A DNA stretch of 17,304 nucleotides from contig JAKQSH010000153.1 of assembly GCA_029570245.1 (NCBI GenBank), positions 1 through 17,304 of the forward strand, written 5' to 3'. Each line of letters begins with the position of its first letter. The first letter of the stretch is position 1. Of this stretch, positions 1 to 6,599 are shown piece by piece. This DNA comes from Deltaproteobacteria bacterium (lineage in GTDB: Bacteria > Myxococcota_A > SURF-8). The notes beneath the pieces were generated by a model that was not told the DNA's origin, did no database searches, and was given only the letters and a program-made list of their open reading frames with translations. Position numbers and translations under genes: made by a program.

Positions 1-431
1 AGCACCTGCGCTCGAATCTGCCCGAAATATCGAAGTTCACCTTCTTCTACGCCGACAAGACACTGGCCGACCGCGCGCTTGCTGCCGGCGGCGGGTTCCT
101 GGTGGGCGGCGACAATTACGGACAGGGTTCAAGCCGTGAACATGCCGCGCTGGCTCCGCACCAGATCGGCGTCAAAGCTGTTCTGGCAAAAAGCTTCGCG
201 CGCATTCACAAGGCCAATCTTATCAATGTCGGCATAGTGCCGATCGAATGCGACACCGATCTTATCGACCGTGACGACGAACTCGCCATAGACATTACCG
301 ATCTCAGCGGCAAGCTGACGGTGAAGAATGTGTCGAAGGGTTCCGATATTCCGGCGAAGGTGGTGTTGAGCGGTCGGGATGTCGATATGATTCGAGCCGG
401 CGGCCTTCTGGCCTATACGAAAAACAGATAG
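1..431 (+). CDS. acn: Aconitate hydratase, C-terminal (swivel domain) fragment
   Basis: This is the C-terminal end of an aconitase, which interconverts citrate and isocitrate in the cytoplasm using a 4Fe-4S cluster. The reading frame is open from base 3, so the start lies outside the window. About 142 residues are visible, all belonging to the C-terminal swivel domain. The hallmark motif GQGSSREHAAL is encoded at about 123-155. Its first serine (codon 129-131) corresponds to the catalytic serine of the family (Ser642 of mitochondrial aconitase), followed by the substrate-binding Arg. The following AKSFARIHKANLINVG stretch is also typical. The short tail after the swivel domain and the wording of these motifs suggest the monomeric 'Aquifex-type' aconitase rather than long AcnA or AcnB, but that subtype call is from memory. 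The gene lies 247 bp upstream of icd on the same strand, which places it in the same pathway cluster. Nothing looks broken. Confidence 0.95.
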   Translation, partial: HLRSNLPEISKFTFFYADKTLADRALAAGGGFLVGGDNYGQGSSREHAALAPHQIGVKAVLAKSFARIHKANLINVGIVPIECDTDLIDRDDELAIDITDLSGKLTVKNVSKGSDIPAKVVLSGRDVDMIRAGGLLAYTKNR

Positions 432-478
432 AAGCAAAACGTAACTGAAGCCTTGAAACTTGCAGCAGACGCCATGTG

Positions 479-503
479 GCCGCCTCTTTAAAAAAGAGGC
501 GGC
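479..503 (+). terminator. Perfect 11-bp hairpin after acn, without a T-tract
   Basis: Bases 479-489 and 493-503 are perfectly complementary (GCCGCCTCTTT / AAAGAGGCGGC) around a three-base AAA loop, 48 bp after the acn stop codon. No run of T follows, so it is not a canonical intrinsic terminator. It could be a processing or stability hairpin, an attenuator, or a Rho-assisted end. The structure is seen directly; the function is inference. Confidence 0.4.
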
Positions 504-553
504 TGGGTGTGTCCCTCTGAGTATGGTATTGTACCGTTCTTGCAGGGAACGCG

Positions 554-570
554 GCGCCATGTGATGGCGC
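554..570 (+). other. 7-bp inverted repeat in acn-icd gap
   Basis: GCGCCAT (554-560) and ATGGCGC (564-570) form a perfect 7-bp inverted repeat around GTG, about 108 bp upstream of the icd start. It may be a second leader hairpin or a protein-binding site. I see no convincing -35/-10 pair for icd in the 432-678 gap, so whether icd has its own promoter is open. Confidence 0.35.
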
Positions 571-678
571 TCATCGCCGGTGCGGGTTGCCGTTGCTGAT
601 GTTTCGACATGGAATGTTTTTGAGTTTCCGACGTGTTTTGTACGTTTTAAACATTTTTACGGATTTTCAGGAGGAACC

Positions 679-1887
679 ATGAGCAAAATAGTGCTTAAGA
701 ATGTACTCGTAGAGATCGACGGCGATGAAATGACGCGCGTGATCTGGCAGATGATAAAGGAAAAGCTGCTTTTTCCTTACATCGACCTGAATCTCGAATA
801 TTACGATCTGCATGTCAAGAACCGTGACAACACCGACGATCAGGTGACGACCGACTGTGCCAACGCCATCATCAAACACGGCGTGGGCGTCAAATGCGCT
901 ACAATTACACCGGACGCCGACAGAGTGAAAGAGTACAGTCTCAAAAAAGCCTGGCGTTCGCCTAACGGCACCATCCGCGCCATTCTTGACGGCACCGTGT
1001 TCCGTACGCCGGTGATGGTAAACAATATTCCGCCGGCTGTTCTTTCGTGGAAAAAGCCGATAACCATCGCCCGTCACGCGTTCGGCGACATTTACAAGGC
1101 CACCGAATCTCTGGTTAAAGGCCCGGCCAAAGTCGAACTTACCATTACCGACGCCAACGGCGTGCATTCGCATGTAATCAACGAGTTCAAGGGTGACGGA
1201 ATCGTTCTGGGCATGTTCAATACCGACAAGTCGATCCGCAGCTATGCTAAAGCCTGTATCAAATACGCCATTTCTGAAAAAATCGAACTCTGGTTCGGCG
1301 CTAAGGATACCATAGCCAAGGTGTACGACGGTCGTTTCCGCGACATCTTCATGGAGGAAGTCGAAGAGGCCAGGGCCGAGCTTGATGCCGCCGGCGTGAA
1401 CTTCCGCTATCTGCTCATCGACGACGCCGTGGCTCAGATTATGAAACATCCCGGCGGAGTGTTGTGGGCTTGCAAAAATTACGACGGAGACGTATTCTCC
1501 GACATGGTTGCCGCCGGCTTCGGTTCACTGGGCATGATGACCTCTGTTCTGGTTTCGCCCGACGGCAAATTCGAATACGAAGCGGCGCACGGCACCGTCA
1601 GACGGCATTACATGGAACACCTTAAAGGCAATGCAACCAGCACCAACTCCGTAGCCAGCATTTTCGCCTGGACCGGCGCCATTCGCAAACGCGGTGAACT
1701 CGACGGTGTGAAAGATGCTGTTGATTTTGCGAACAAGCTTGAGGCCAGCGTAATTGAATGCATCGAGTCCGGCATTATGACCAAGGACTTGGTGTTCCTG
1801 GCGCAGCCCAAGCCTGAGAAACATGTTAATACGGCGGAATTTCTTGGGGCAGTTGCCGGGAAACTTGCCGAGAAACTGAACAATTAG
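679..1887 (+). CDS. icd: NADP-dependent isocitrate dehydrogenase, eukaryotic-type
   Basis: It catalyses isocitrate + NADP to 2-oxoglutarate + CO2 + NADPH, or the reverse carboxylation, in the cytoplasm. The 402-residue product matches the eukaryotic/type II homodimeric IDH family over its whole length and at the family's usual size (about 400-450). The N-terminus has EIDGDEMTRVIW (12-23). SPNGTIR (94-100) binds substrate. ARHAFGDIYK (131-140) supplies Arg132 and Tyr139 at the same numbers as human IDH1, and Lys209 matches the catalytic lysine. ACKNYDGDV (264-272) and GTVRRHY (305-311) form metal and NADP sites. The second position of the RRH segment is Arg where animal enzymes have Thr. The ATG at 679 is chosen because AGGAGG (669-674) precedes it and the family starts there; an in-frame GTG at 580 would add an unrelated 33-residue leader. 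The gene lies 32 bp before aclB, so co-transcription is likely. Confidence 0.96.
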   Translation: MSKIVLKNVLVEIDGDEMTRVIWQMIKEKLLFPYIDLNLEYYDLHVKNRDNTDDQVTTDCANAIIKHGVGVKCATITPDADRVKEYSLKKAWRSPNGTIRAILDGTVFRTPVMVNNIPPAVLSWKKPITIARHAFGDIYKATESLVKGPAKVELTITDANGVHSHVINEFKGDGIVLGMFNTDKSIRSYAKACIKYAISEKIELWFGAKDTIAKVYDGRFRDIFMEEVEEARAELDAAGVNFRYLLIDDAVAQIMKHPGGVLWACKNYDGDVFSDMVAAGFGSLGMMTSVLVSPDGKFEYEAAHGTVRRHYMEHLKGNATSTNSVASIFAWTGAIRKRGELDGVKDAVDFANKLEASVIECIESGIMTKDLVFLAQPKPEKHVNTAEFLGAVAGKLAEKLNN

Positions 1888-1919
1888 CAATCGCACTTGA
1901 TTTGGGAAGGAGGATCAGT

Positions 1920-3194
1920 ATGGCGCATCGAGCAATACGAGAAGCCGATGCCAAACGGCTGTTGAGCCGTTCGCTGAAGGCACAGGGATTCTTCAAGGAG
2001 TACCTGCGTTCTATCGGTGTAGATGCGAGCACGGATCTGGAAACTCTTCCGCGTTCATATCCATGGCTGGCAGGTGGACATCTTGTCGTTAAACCGGACA
2101 TGCTTTTCGGTAAGCGCGGCAAGAAAAACATGGTACAGCTTGATATCAGCTGGACCGATGCCAAGAAGTTTCTGAAGGCCAACATTGGCAAAAAGGAAAA
2201 AGTAGACGGTAAAGAAGGCAAGCTTGACCACTGGATAGTTGAGCCTTTTGTGCCGCACAAAGAGGAATTCTATCTTTCCATTCGTGCTTCCAACGGCAGT
2301 GATACGCTGATGTTCTCACCAATGGGCGGGATCAACATCGAATCCAACAAAGATTCTGTCAAAACCATGGAAGTTCCGGTCGGAGAAGGCTTCGATGTAG
2401 AAACGCTTAAAGAAAAGCTGCTTGTCGGCGTCAAGGACAAGGTGCTGAAAGAGCATCTGGCGGATTTCATCATGCATGTCAACAAATTCTTTGTTGATTA
2501 CGATCTTGTCTCTCTTGAAATGAATCCGTTTACCTACACTCAGGAAAAAACGTTGCGTCCGTTGGACCTGCGCGTTGTTCTTGATGATACCGCAGCGTTC
2601 CAGCAGCAGGCCAACTGGGGCAAGGATTTCAGCTTCCCGGAGGCTTTCGGAACGGTTAAGGGTAAAGAAGAACAGTACATTGCAGAACTGGATGCCAAGA
2701 CAGGCGCCAGTCTGAAGCTGAAAATTCTGAATCCTGAAGGCCGTATCTGGACAATGGTCGCAGGTGGCGGCGCCTCGGTAATTTATGCCGACACCATCGC
2801 AGACCTGGGACATGCCGATGAGATGGCGAACTACGGTGAATACTCAGGCAACCCAAACCGTGAAATGACGCGAGAGTACGCTCGCACCATTCTTGAGGCA
2901 ATGACCCGTAATCCCGATAAAAAAGGCCGTCCGAAAATTCTGCTTATCGGTGGCGGTGTGGCCAATTTTACGGATGTCGCAAAAACTTTCGACGGTATAA
3001 TTGACGCCATTCGCGAATACAAAACAGCGATTCAGAAATCGAAAGTTAAAATCTTTGTGCGTCGCGGAGGCCCGAATTACAAAGAGGGTCTGCGAATGAT
3101 GCGCAATCTGGGCGAAGAACTCAAAATTCCCATCGAAGTCTACGGCCCTGAAACGCACATGACCTACATCGTGCGTAAAGCCCTGGAACAATAA
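1920..3194 (+). CDS. aclB: ATP-citrate lyase, small (SCS-beta-like) subunit
   Basis: This is one half of ATP-citrate lyase: citrate + CoA + ATP gives acetyl-CoA + oxaloacetate + ADP + Pi. The 424-residue protein corresponds to the N-terminal part of animal ACLY and to the ~400-residue subunit of Chlorobium (aclB in that naming; names are swapped in some databases). Residues 1-220 are the ATP-grasp fold of the succinyl-CoA synthetase beta type, with HLVVKPD (54-60) and the metal-binding SLEMNPF (198-204). Residues 250-424 are the citrate-binding Rossmann domain, with RIWTMVAGGGASV (275-287), the NYGEYSG loop (304-310), VANFTDVAKTF (347-357) and FVRRGGPNY (379-387), which line the citrate site in ACLY. 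The ATG at 1920 follows a strong AGGAGG (1908-1913); a TTG at 1902 is in frame but lacks such a site. The gene is followed after 12 bp by aclA. All expected motifs are present. Confidence 0.96.
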   Translation: MAHRAIREADAKRLLSRSLKAQGFFKEYLRSIGVDASTDLETLPRSYPWLAGGHLVVKPDMLFGKRGKKNMVQLDISWTDAKKFLKANIGKKEKVDGKEGKLDHWIVEPFVPHKEEFYLSIRASNGSDTLMFSPMGGINIESNKDSVKTMEVPVGEGFDVETLKEKLLVGVKDKVLKEHLADFIMHVNKFFVDYDLVSLEMNPFTYTQEKTLRPLDLRVVLDDTAAFQQQANWGKDFSFPEAFGTVKGKEEQYIAELDAKTGASLKLKILNPEGRIWTMVAGGGASVIYADTIADLGHADEMANYGEYSGNPNREMTREYARTILEAMTRNPDKKGRPKILLIGGGVANFTDVAKTFDGIIDAIREYKTAIQKSKVKIFVRRGGPNYKEGLRMMRNLGEELKIPIEVYGPETHMTYIVRKALEQ

Positions 3195-3206
3195 GGGGGT
3201 ATGAAA

Positions 3207-5060
3207 ATGGCCACAAAAAAGACAAGCAGTGCCAAGTTGTTCAGCGATAAAACCCAGTCGATAATTTACGGGGTGCAGACCGCCGCCATCCAGCGCATGT
3301 TGGATTTCGATTTCGTGGTACGCAGAAGCACTCCTTCGGTAGTTGCCGTAGTTGATAAGACCAGTACCGGATATCACAAGGTGTTTTTCGGTGAAAAAGA
3401 AATTCTGCTGCCGATTTATAGAACTATCGAAGGTGCAGCAAAAAAACATCCAGAAGCCGATGTGCTCATCAACTTCGCTTCATTCCGTCAGGCTTATGTG
3501 ACTTCCATGGAAGCATTGCAGCAGCCCAGCATCAGAACCGTAGCCATAATCGCCGAAGGCGTCCCGGAGCGCAGTGCTCGCATGTTGCGCAAACGCGCAC
3601 TGGAACTCGGCAAATGGATAATCGGACCCGCCACCGTCGGCGGTCTGCGTGCCGGCGCATTCAAAATCGGAAATTCCGGCGGCACCATCGAAAACATCAT
3701 TGACTCCAAGCTGCATCGTCCCGGATCGGTCGGTTTCGTCTCCAAATCGGGCGGCATGTCCAACGAAATGTTCAACGTCATCGCCCAGAACACCAACGGT
3801 ATCGTTGAAGGTATCGCCATCGGAGGCGACCGCTTCGCAGGTTCCACTTTGATTGAACATCTGTTGCGCTTCGAGAAAGATTCAGAAATCAAAATGATGG
3901 TCGTTCTCGGAGAAGTTGGCGGAACGGAAGAATATCGAATTGCCGACGCAATCAAAGAAGGCAGAATCAAGAAGCCTGTCGTTGCCTGGGTCACCGGAAC
4001 CTGTTCCGAGTATATGCCGAAAGACCTGCAGTTCGGTCACGCCGGCGCTCTGGCAGAAGGTGAGAATGAAACCGCCAAAGCCAAAAACAAAGCCTTGCGT
4101 GATGCCGGAGCAATCGTTCCTGACAGCTTCGACGATTACGATGTGAAGATTCGCGAAACATACGAGGCTCTGGTCAAAAAGGGTACAATCAAACCGGCAG
4201 AGGAACCGCCGATTCCCAACCTGCCCATGACATACGCCGAAGCCCGCAAGGCTCATCAGGTGCGCAAGCCTGCCAACATTGTCTGTACTATCTCCAACGA
4301 TTCCGGCGATGAACTCACTTATCTCGGCACCCAGATTTCGAAGATTATCCGCGAAAATTATACCCTGGGCGACATTATAGGCATGCTGTGGTTGCGCAAG
4401 CGTCTGCCTGAATGGGCGACGCAGTTCATCGAAAAGGTTCTGATTATTACCGCCGATCACGGCCCCTGTGTTTCGGGTGCACATAACGCCATCGTTGCAG
4501 CCCGTGCCGGCCGCGACCTGGTAAGCTCGCTGGCATCCGGTATTCTTACCGTCGGTCCGCGCTTCGGTGGTGCCATCGACGGCGCGGCCAAGCACTTCAA
4601 GGCCGGTTGGGAAAACGATATGAAGCCGGAAGTTTTTGTCGAAGACCTGAACTCCAAGGGCATCAAAATTCCCGGAATCGGTCACCTGGTGAAATCGGCG
4701 CAGAACCCCGATATGCGCGTTGAGCTTCTTAAAAAGCTGGCAAAGAAAAGCTTCCCGGCAACCGAGTGCCTGAATTTCGCGCTCAAAGTCGAAAAGGTTA
4801 CTCTGCAGAAGCGCAACAACCTCATTCTTAACGTTGACGGCTGCATCGGAATTCTCATGGTAGACCTGCTGCTCGGATGCGGTTTCAGCAACGAAGAGAT
4901 CAACACGATTATAGACAACGGCACACTGAACGGGCTTTTCCTGCTTGGACGCTCCATCGGTATGATCGGGCATATTCTCGATCAGAAGCGCCAGAAGTCC
5001 GGGCTGTATCGTCATCCTTATGACGATGTGCTTTTCCTGGACGACATCGCTGAGTATTGA
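3207..5060 (+). CDS. aclA: ATP-citrate lyase, large subunit (SCS-alpha + citryl-CoA lyase)
   Basis: This is the large partner of AclB, 617 residues, close to the usual ~610. Residues 15-330 are the CoA-binding and ligase domains of the succinyl-CoA synthetase alpha type. FGHAG (277-281) contains His278, the phospho-histidine, and GEVGGTEEY (235-243) carries the glutamate that stabilises it. Residues 360-617 are a citrate-synthase-like citryl-CoA lyase domain: ITADHGPCVSGAHN (414-427), RFGGAIDGAA (452-461), GIGH with His493, and NLILNVDG with Asp544, the catalytic pair. The next residue after GIGH is Leu494 where animal ACLY has Arg. The C-terminus GLYRHPYDD is also typical. I chose ATG 3207 rather than 3201 because the GGGGG at 3195-3199 is then 7 nt away, while 3201 would be 1 nt away; the choice changes two residues only. 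It is the last gene of the cluster and ends 22 bp before a strong terminator. Confidence 0.97.
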   Translation: MATKKTSSAKLFSDKTQSIIYGVQTAAIQRMLDFDFVVRRSTPSVVAVVDKTSTGYHKVFFGEKEILLPIYRTIEGAAKKHPEADVLINFASFRQAYVTSMEALQQPSIRTVAIIAEGVPERSARMLRKRALELGKWIIGPATVGGLRAGAFKIGNSGGTIENIIDSKLHRPGSVGFVSKSGGMSNEMFNVIAQNTNGIVEGIAIGGDRFAGSTLIEHLLRFEKDSEIKMMVVLGEVGGTEEYRIADAIKEGRIKKPVVAWVTGTCSEYMPKDLQFGHAGALAEGENETAKAKNKALRDAGAIVPDSFDDYDVKIRETYEALVKKGTIKPAEEPPIPNLPMTYAEARKAHQVRKPANIVCTISNDSGDELTYLGTQISKIIRENYTLGDIIGMLWLRKRLPEWATQFIEKVLIITADHGPCVSGAHNAIVAARAGRDLVSSLASGILTVGPRFGGAIDGAAKHFKAGWENDMKPEVFVEDLNSKGIKIPGIGHLVKSAQNPDMRVELLKKLAKKSFPATECLNFALKVEKVTLQKRNNLILNVDGCIGILMVDLLLGCGFSNEEINTIIDNGTLNGLFLLGRSIGMIGHILDQKRQKSGLYRHPYDDVLFLDDIAEY

Positions 5061-5082
5061 TCGCCACTTGAATCGGCTTTAT

Positions 5083-5119
5083 AAAAAGAATGCGCGCCCT
5101 TCGGGCGCGCATTCTTTTT
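5083..5119. terminator. Bidirectional intrinsic terminator, 17-bp perfect stem
   Basis: AAAAAGAATGCGCGCCC (5083-5099) pairs perfectly with 5103-5119 around a TTC loop. The stem is GC-rich in the centre with A and T tracts on the outside, so it should terminate aclA on the + strand and the convergent lipoprotein gene on the - strand, whose stop lies 21 bp away. Confidence 0.93.
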
Positions 5120-5139
5120 ACTGCAGTAGCATCTTGTTA

Positions 5140-5742
5140 TTATTCACATTCAGCAATCAGCTGATTTTCTGCTGCTTCATTGTTGCACGGATCGACGAAA
5201 TCGAATTCCTTACCCTGCTGCGGGCCATCTTTGCAGATGCATTTTCCGGCAGATTCTCTCATTTCTGAGCATGAATATGAAACCGAGCTTTCCATATCGC
5301 TGCTGTAACCGGAACAACCCTGACACTTGAAATCTTCGTAACGGGAATCGTCTTCGGCATGGATCAGTTCCGACCATTGCTGTTGAAATGCTTTTGCTCC
5401 TTCGGCGGCGCATTGTTCTTCACACGCGTTGCCTTCTTCCAGCAGAAAACTTATGTCGCATGTGTCACCGATTTCGGCATTGACGCATTCGGAGCAGATA
5501 TTTGCAGCATCAACTTCTTCCTGCGAAAACGCACTGTATAGATCGCCGCACATGGACAGACATGAATTCTGCGCTTTTTCGGCATCGGCATATTCACACC
5601 CGCTGCATTCGGCATAAAGATGACAGGCCATCCGACAGGTGGCGCTTGTTTCTCCTTCTGAATCGTCGGAGGCGCAGGCACTTAGAGCAAATGTGGTCAA
5701 CACCATAACAAACGGCAGTAAATATGGATTCTTAGCTTTCAT
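5140..5742 (-). CDS. Small cysteine-rich lipoprotein of unknown function
   Basis: I do not recognise a named family. The 200-residue product starts with MKAKNPY, a hydrophobic stretch (8-20) and a lipobox LSAC with Cys23, so it is a secreted lipoprotein. Ala at +2 rather than Asp predicts outer-membrane sorting. Mature residues contain 18 further cysteines in about 178 positions, several as CxxC or similar pairs (CSGC, CSEC, CQGC, CIC), an even number consistent with full disulfide bonding. The protein is acidic and rich in Ser, Glu and Ala. The ATG at 5742 is preceded by a clear GGAGGG on the minus strand; the upstream in-frame extension of 46 residues lacks these properties and overlaps the promoter. 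It is transcribed alone from a good promoter and converges on aclA. It shares the cysteine-rich lipoprotein style of the giant protein at 9438 but not its repeat motif. Metal binding or redox roles are possible but unproven. Confidence 0.82.
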   Translation of the reverse strand: MKAKNPYLLPFVMVLTTFALSACASDDSEGETSATCRMACHLYAECSGCEYADAEKAQNSCLSMCGDLYSAFSQEEVDAANICSECVNAEIGDTCDISFLLEEGNACEEQCAAEGAKAFQQQWSELIHAEDDSRYEDFKCQGCSGYSSDMESSVSYSCSEMRESAGKCICKDGPQQGKEFDFVDPCNNEAAENQLIAECE

Positions 5743-5788
5743 TTCAATTCCCTCCCTGACGTGTTGTTTTACTGATGAAGCCACTCCC

Positions 5789-5826
5789 ATGGAAATGATT
5801 TGTCGTAGATCGTAGATTATGGAAAT
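5789..5826. repeat. Paired short direct repeats in the lipoprotein gene leader
   Basis: ATGGAAAT occurs at 5789-5796 and again at 5819-5826, exactly 30 bp apart, and CGTAGAT occurs twice in tandem at 5804-5817. They lie between the predicted transcription start and start codon of the minus-strand lipoprotein gene. They could be operator half-sites. The repeats are seen directly; the role is inference. Confidence 0.35.
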
Positions 5827-5833
5827 TTGATCA

Positions 5834-5862
5834 ATTATACATGCATAGGGATTAGATCGCAA
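5834..5862 (-). promoter_or_regulatory. Sigma70-like promoter of the small lipoprotein gene
   Basis: Reading the minus strand, TTGCGA (5862-5857) and a perfect TATAAT (5839-5834) are separated by 17 bp. Predicted transcription start is near 5827, giving an 85-nt leader before the ATG at 5742. Matches are 4/6 and 6/6. Confidence 0.6.
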
Positions 5863-5899
5863 TATTCTGCAGGCAATCATTCTTTATTGCACTATATAT

Positions 5900-5918
5900 C
5901 ATTTCCGTCGGGGAAATG
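5900..5918. other. 7-bp inverted repeat between divergent promoters
   Basis: CATTTCC (5900-5906) and GGAAATG (5912-5918) are perfectly complementary around a five-base loop. The site sits between the two divergent promoters and contains the same GGAAAT core as the direct repeats at 5789 and 5819, so it could be a shared operator. Confidence 0.35.
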
Positions 5919-5946
5919 TGTTTCGCATTCTCGATAGCTGCATATC

Positions 5947-5975
5947 TTGACTGAGTCACCGACACGCAGTATTCT
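5947..5975 (+). promoter_or_regulatory. Sigma70-like promoter of the carbonic-anhydrase-like operon
   Basis: TTGACT (5947-5952) and TATTCT (5970-5975) are separated by 17 bp. Predicted transcription start is near 5982, only about 18-33 nt before the candidate start codons at 6000 and 6015. Confidence 0.55.
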
Positions 5976-5999
5976 TCCATCTGAAGAAAAATCGGGCAT

Positions 6000-6542
6000 A
6001 TGGATAAAAATATCATGGCCATATTTCAATATGAAGACAGAGTTCCTCTTGTTTCAGAGCACTGCTATATTGCCGAGTCCGCAGAAATTATCGGGGATGT
6101 TCGTCTTGGTCAGGGTTGTTATGTAGGGCCGGGGGCCATTGTTCGCGGCGATTACGGAACGATTATCATCGGGGAAAACTCGGCTGTCGAAGAAGGTGTT
6201 ATCATGCATGCCAGACGTGGCGAAGTCTGCACTGTCGGAAACTGGGTAACGCTTGGTCACGGAGCTGTAATTCACAATGTATTGAAAATTCACGATTACG
6301 CCGTCATAGGGATGAATTCTGTTGTGAGCGATTATGCGGTTGTCGGCGAATGGGCGGTAACAGGAGAGGGCTCGGTTGTTCCTAACCGCCACGAAATTCC
6401 TGCAGGAGCAATCGCCGTCGGAGTTCCGGCGCATGTGATTGGTCATGTGGATGATGCTTTACGTGAAAAATGGATGAATTCCAAGCGAATTTATGTCGAT
6501 CTGGCTCACAACAATAGACAACGGCTGAGACGTATCGGATGA
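6000..6542 (+). CDS. Gamma-carbonic-anhydrase-like hexapeptide-repeat protein
   Basis: This is a left-handed beta-helix protein of the gamma-carbonic anhydrase / PaaY / YrdA group, normally a cytoplasmic homotrimer with a metal at each subunit interface. The 180 residues match the usual ~170-200. Hexapeptide turns such as IIGDVRLGQGCYVGPGAIV run from about 28 to 145. The three metal-ligand histidines are His70 (in IMHAR), His87 and His92 (in TLGHGAVIH), with the 5-residue spacing of the last pair seen in the archaeal Cam enzyme. A helical C-terminal tail follows. Whether it hydrates CO2 is uncertain, since many members show no or redox-dependent activity. The first ATG (6000) and another at 6015 are both possible, and MAIFQYEDR from 6015 looks more like a family N-terminus. 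No strong ribosome site favours either (GAAGA at about 5983). It begins an apparent three-gene operon with the purine permease and rmuC. Confidence 0.9.
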   Translation: MDKNIMAIFQYEDRVPLVSEHCYIAESAEIIGDVRLGQGCYVGPGAIVRGDYGTIIIGENSAVEEGVIMHARRGEVCTVGNWVTLGHGAVIHNVLKIHDYAVIGMNSVVSDYAVVGEWAVTGEGSVVPNRHEIPAGAIAVGVPAHVIGHVDDALREKWMNSKRIYVDLAHNNRQRLRRIG

Positions 6543-6599
6543 AAAGCTGCAATCCTATAACACCATAAACAGAAGTATGAACTGGAAGGAGCTTGACTG

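Noticed and set aside
620..651. Possible promoter TTGAGT ... TACGTT / TTTAAA before icd
   Set aside because: Spacing is 15 or 20 bp with poor -10 matches; not convincing.
580..678. In-frame GTG extension of icd
   Set aside because: Adds 33 residues without family similarity; the perfect AGGAGG sits before ATG 679.
667..1449. Minus-strand open frame (260 codons) opposite icd
   Set aside because: Lies wholly within the well-supported icd gene and has no recognisable motif.
3882..5015. Long minus-strand open frame (377 codons) opposite aclA
   Set aside because: aclA is conserved over this whole stretch; the opposite frame shows no recognisable motif or ribosome site.
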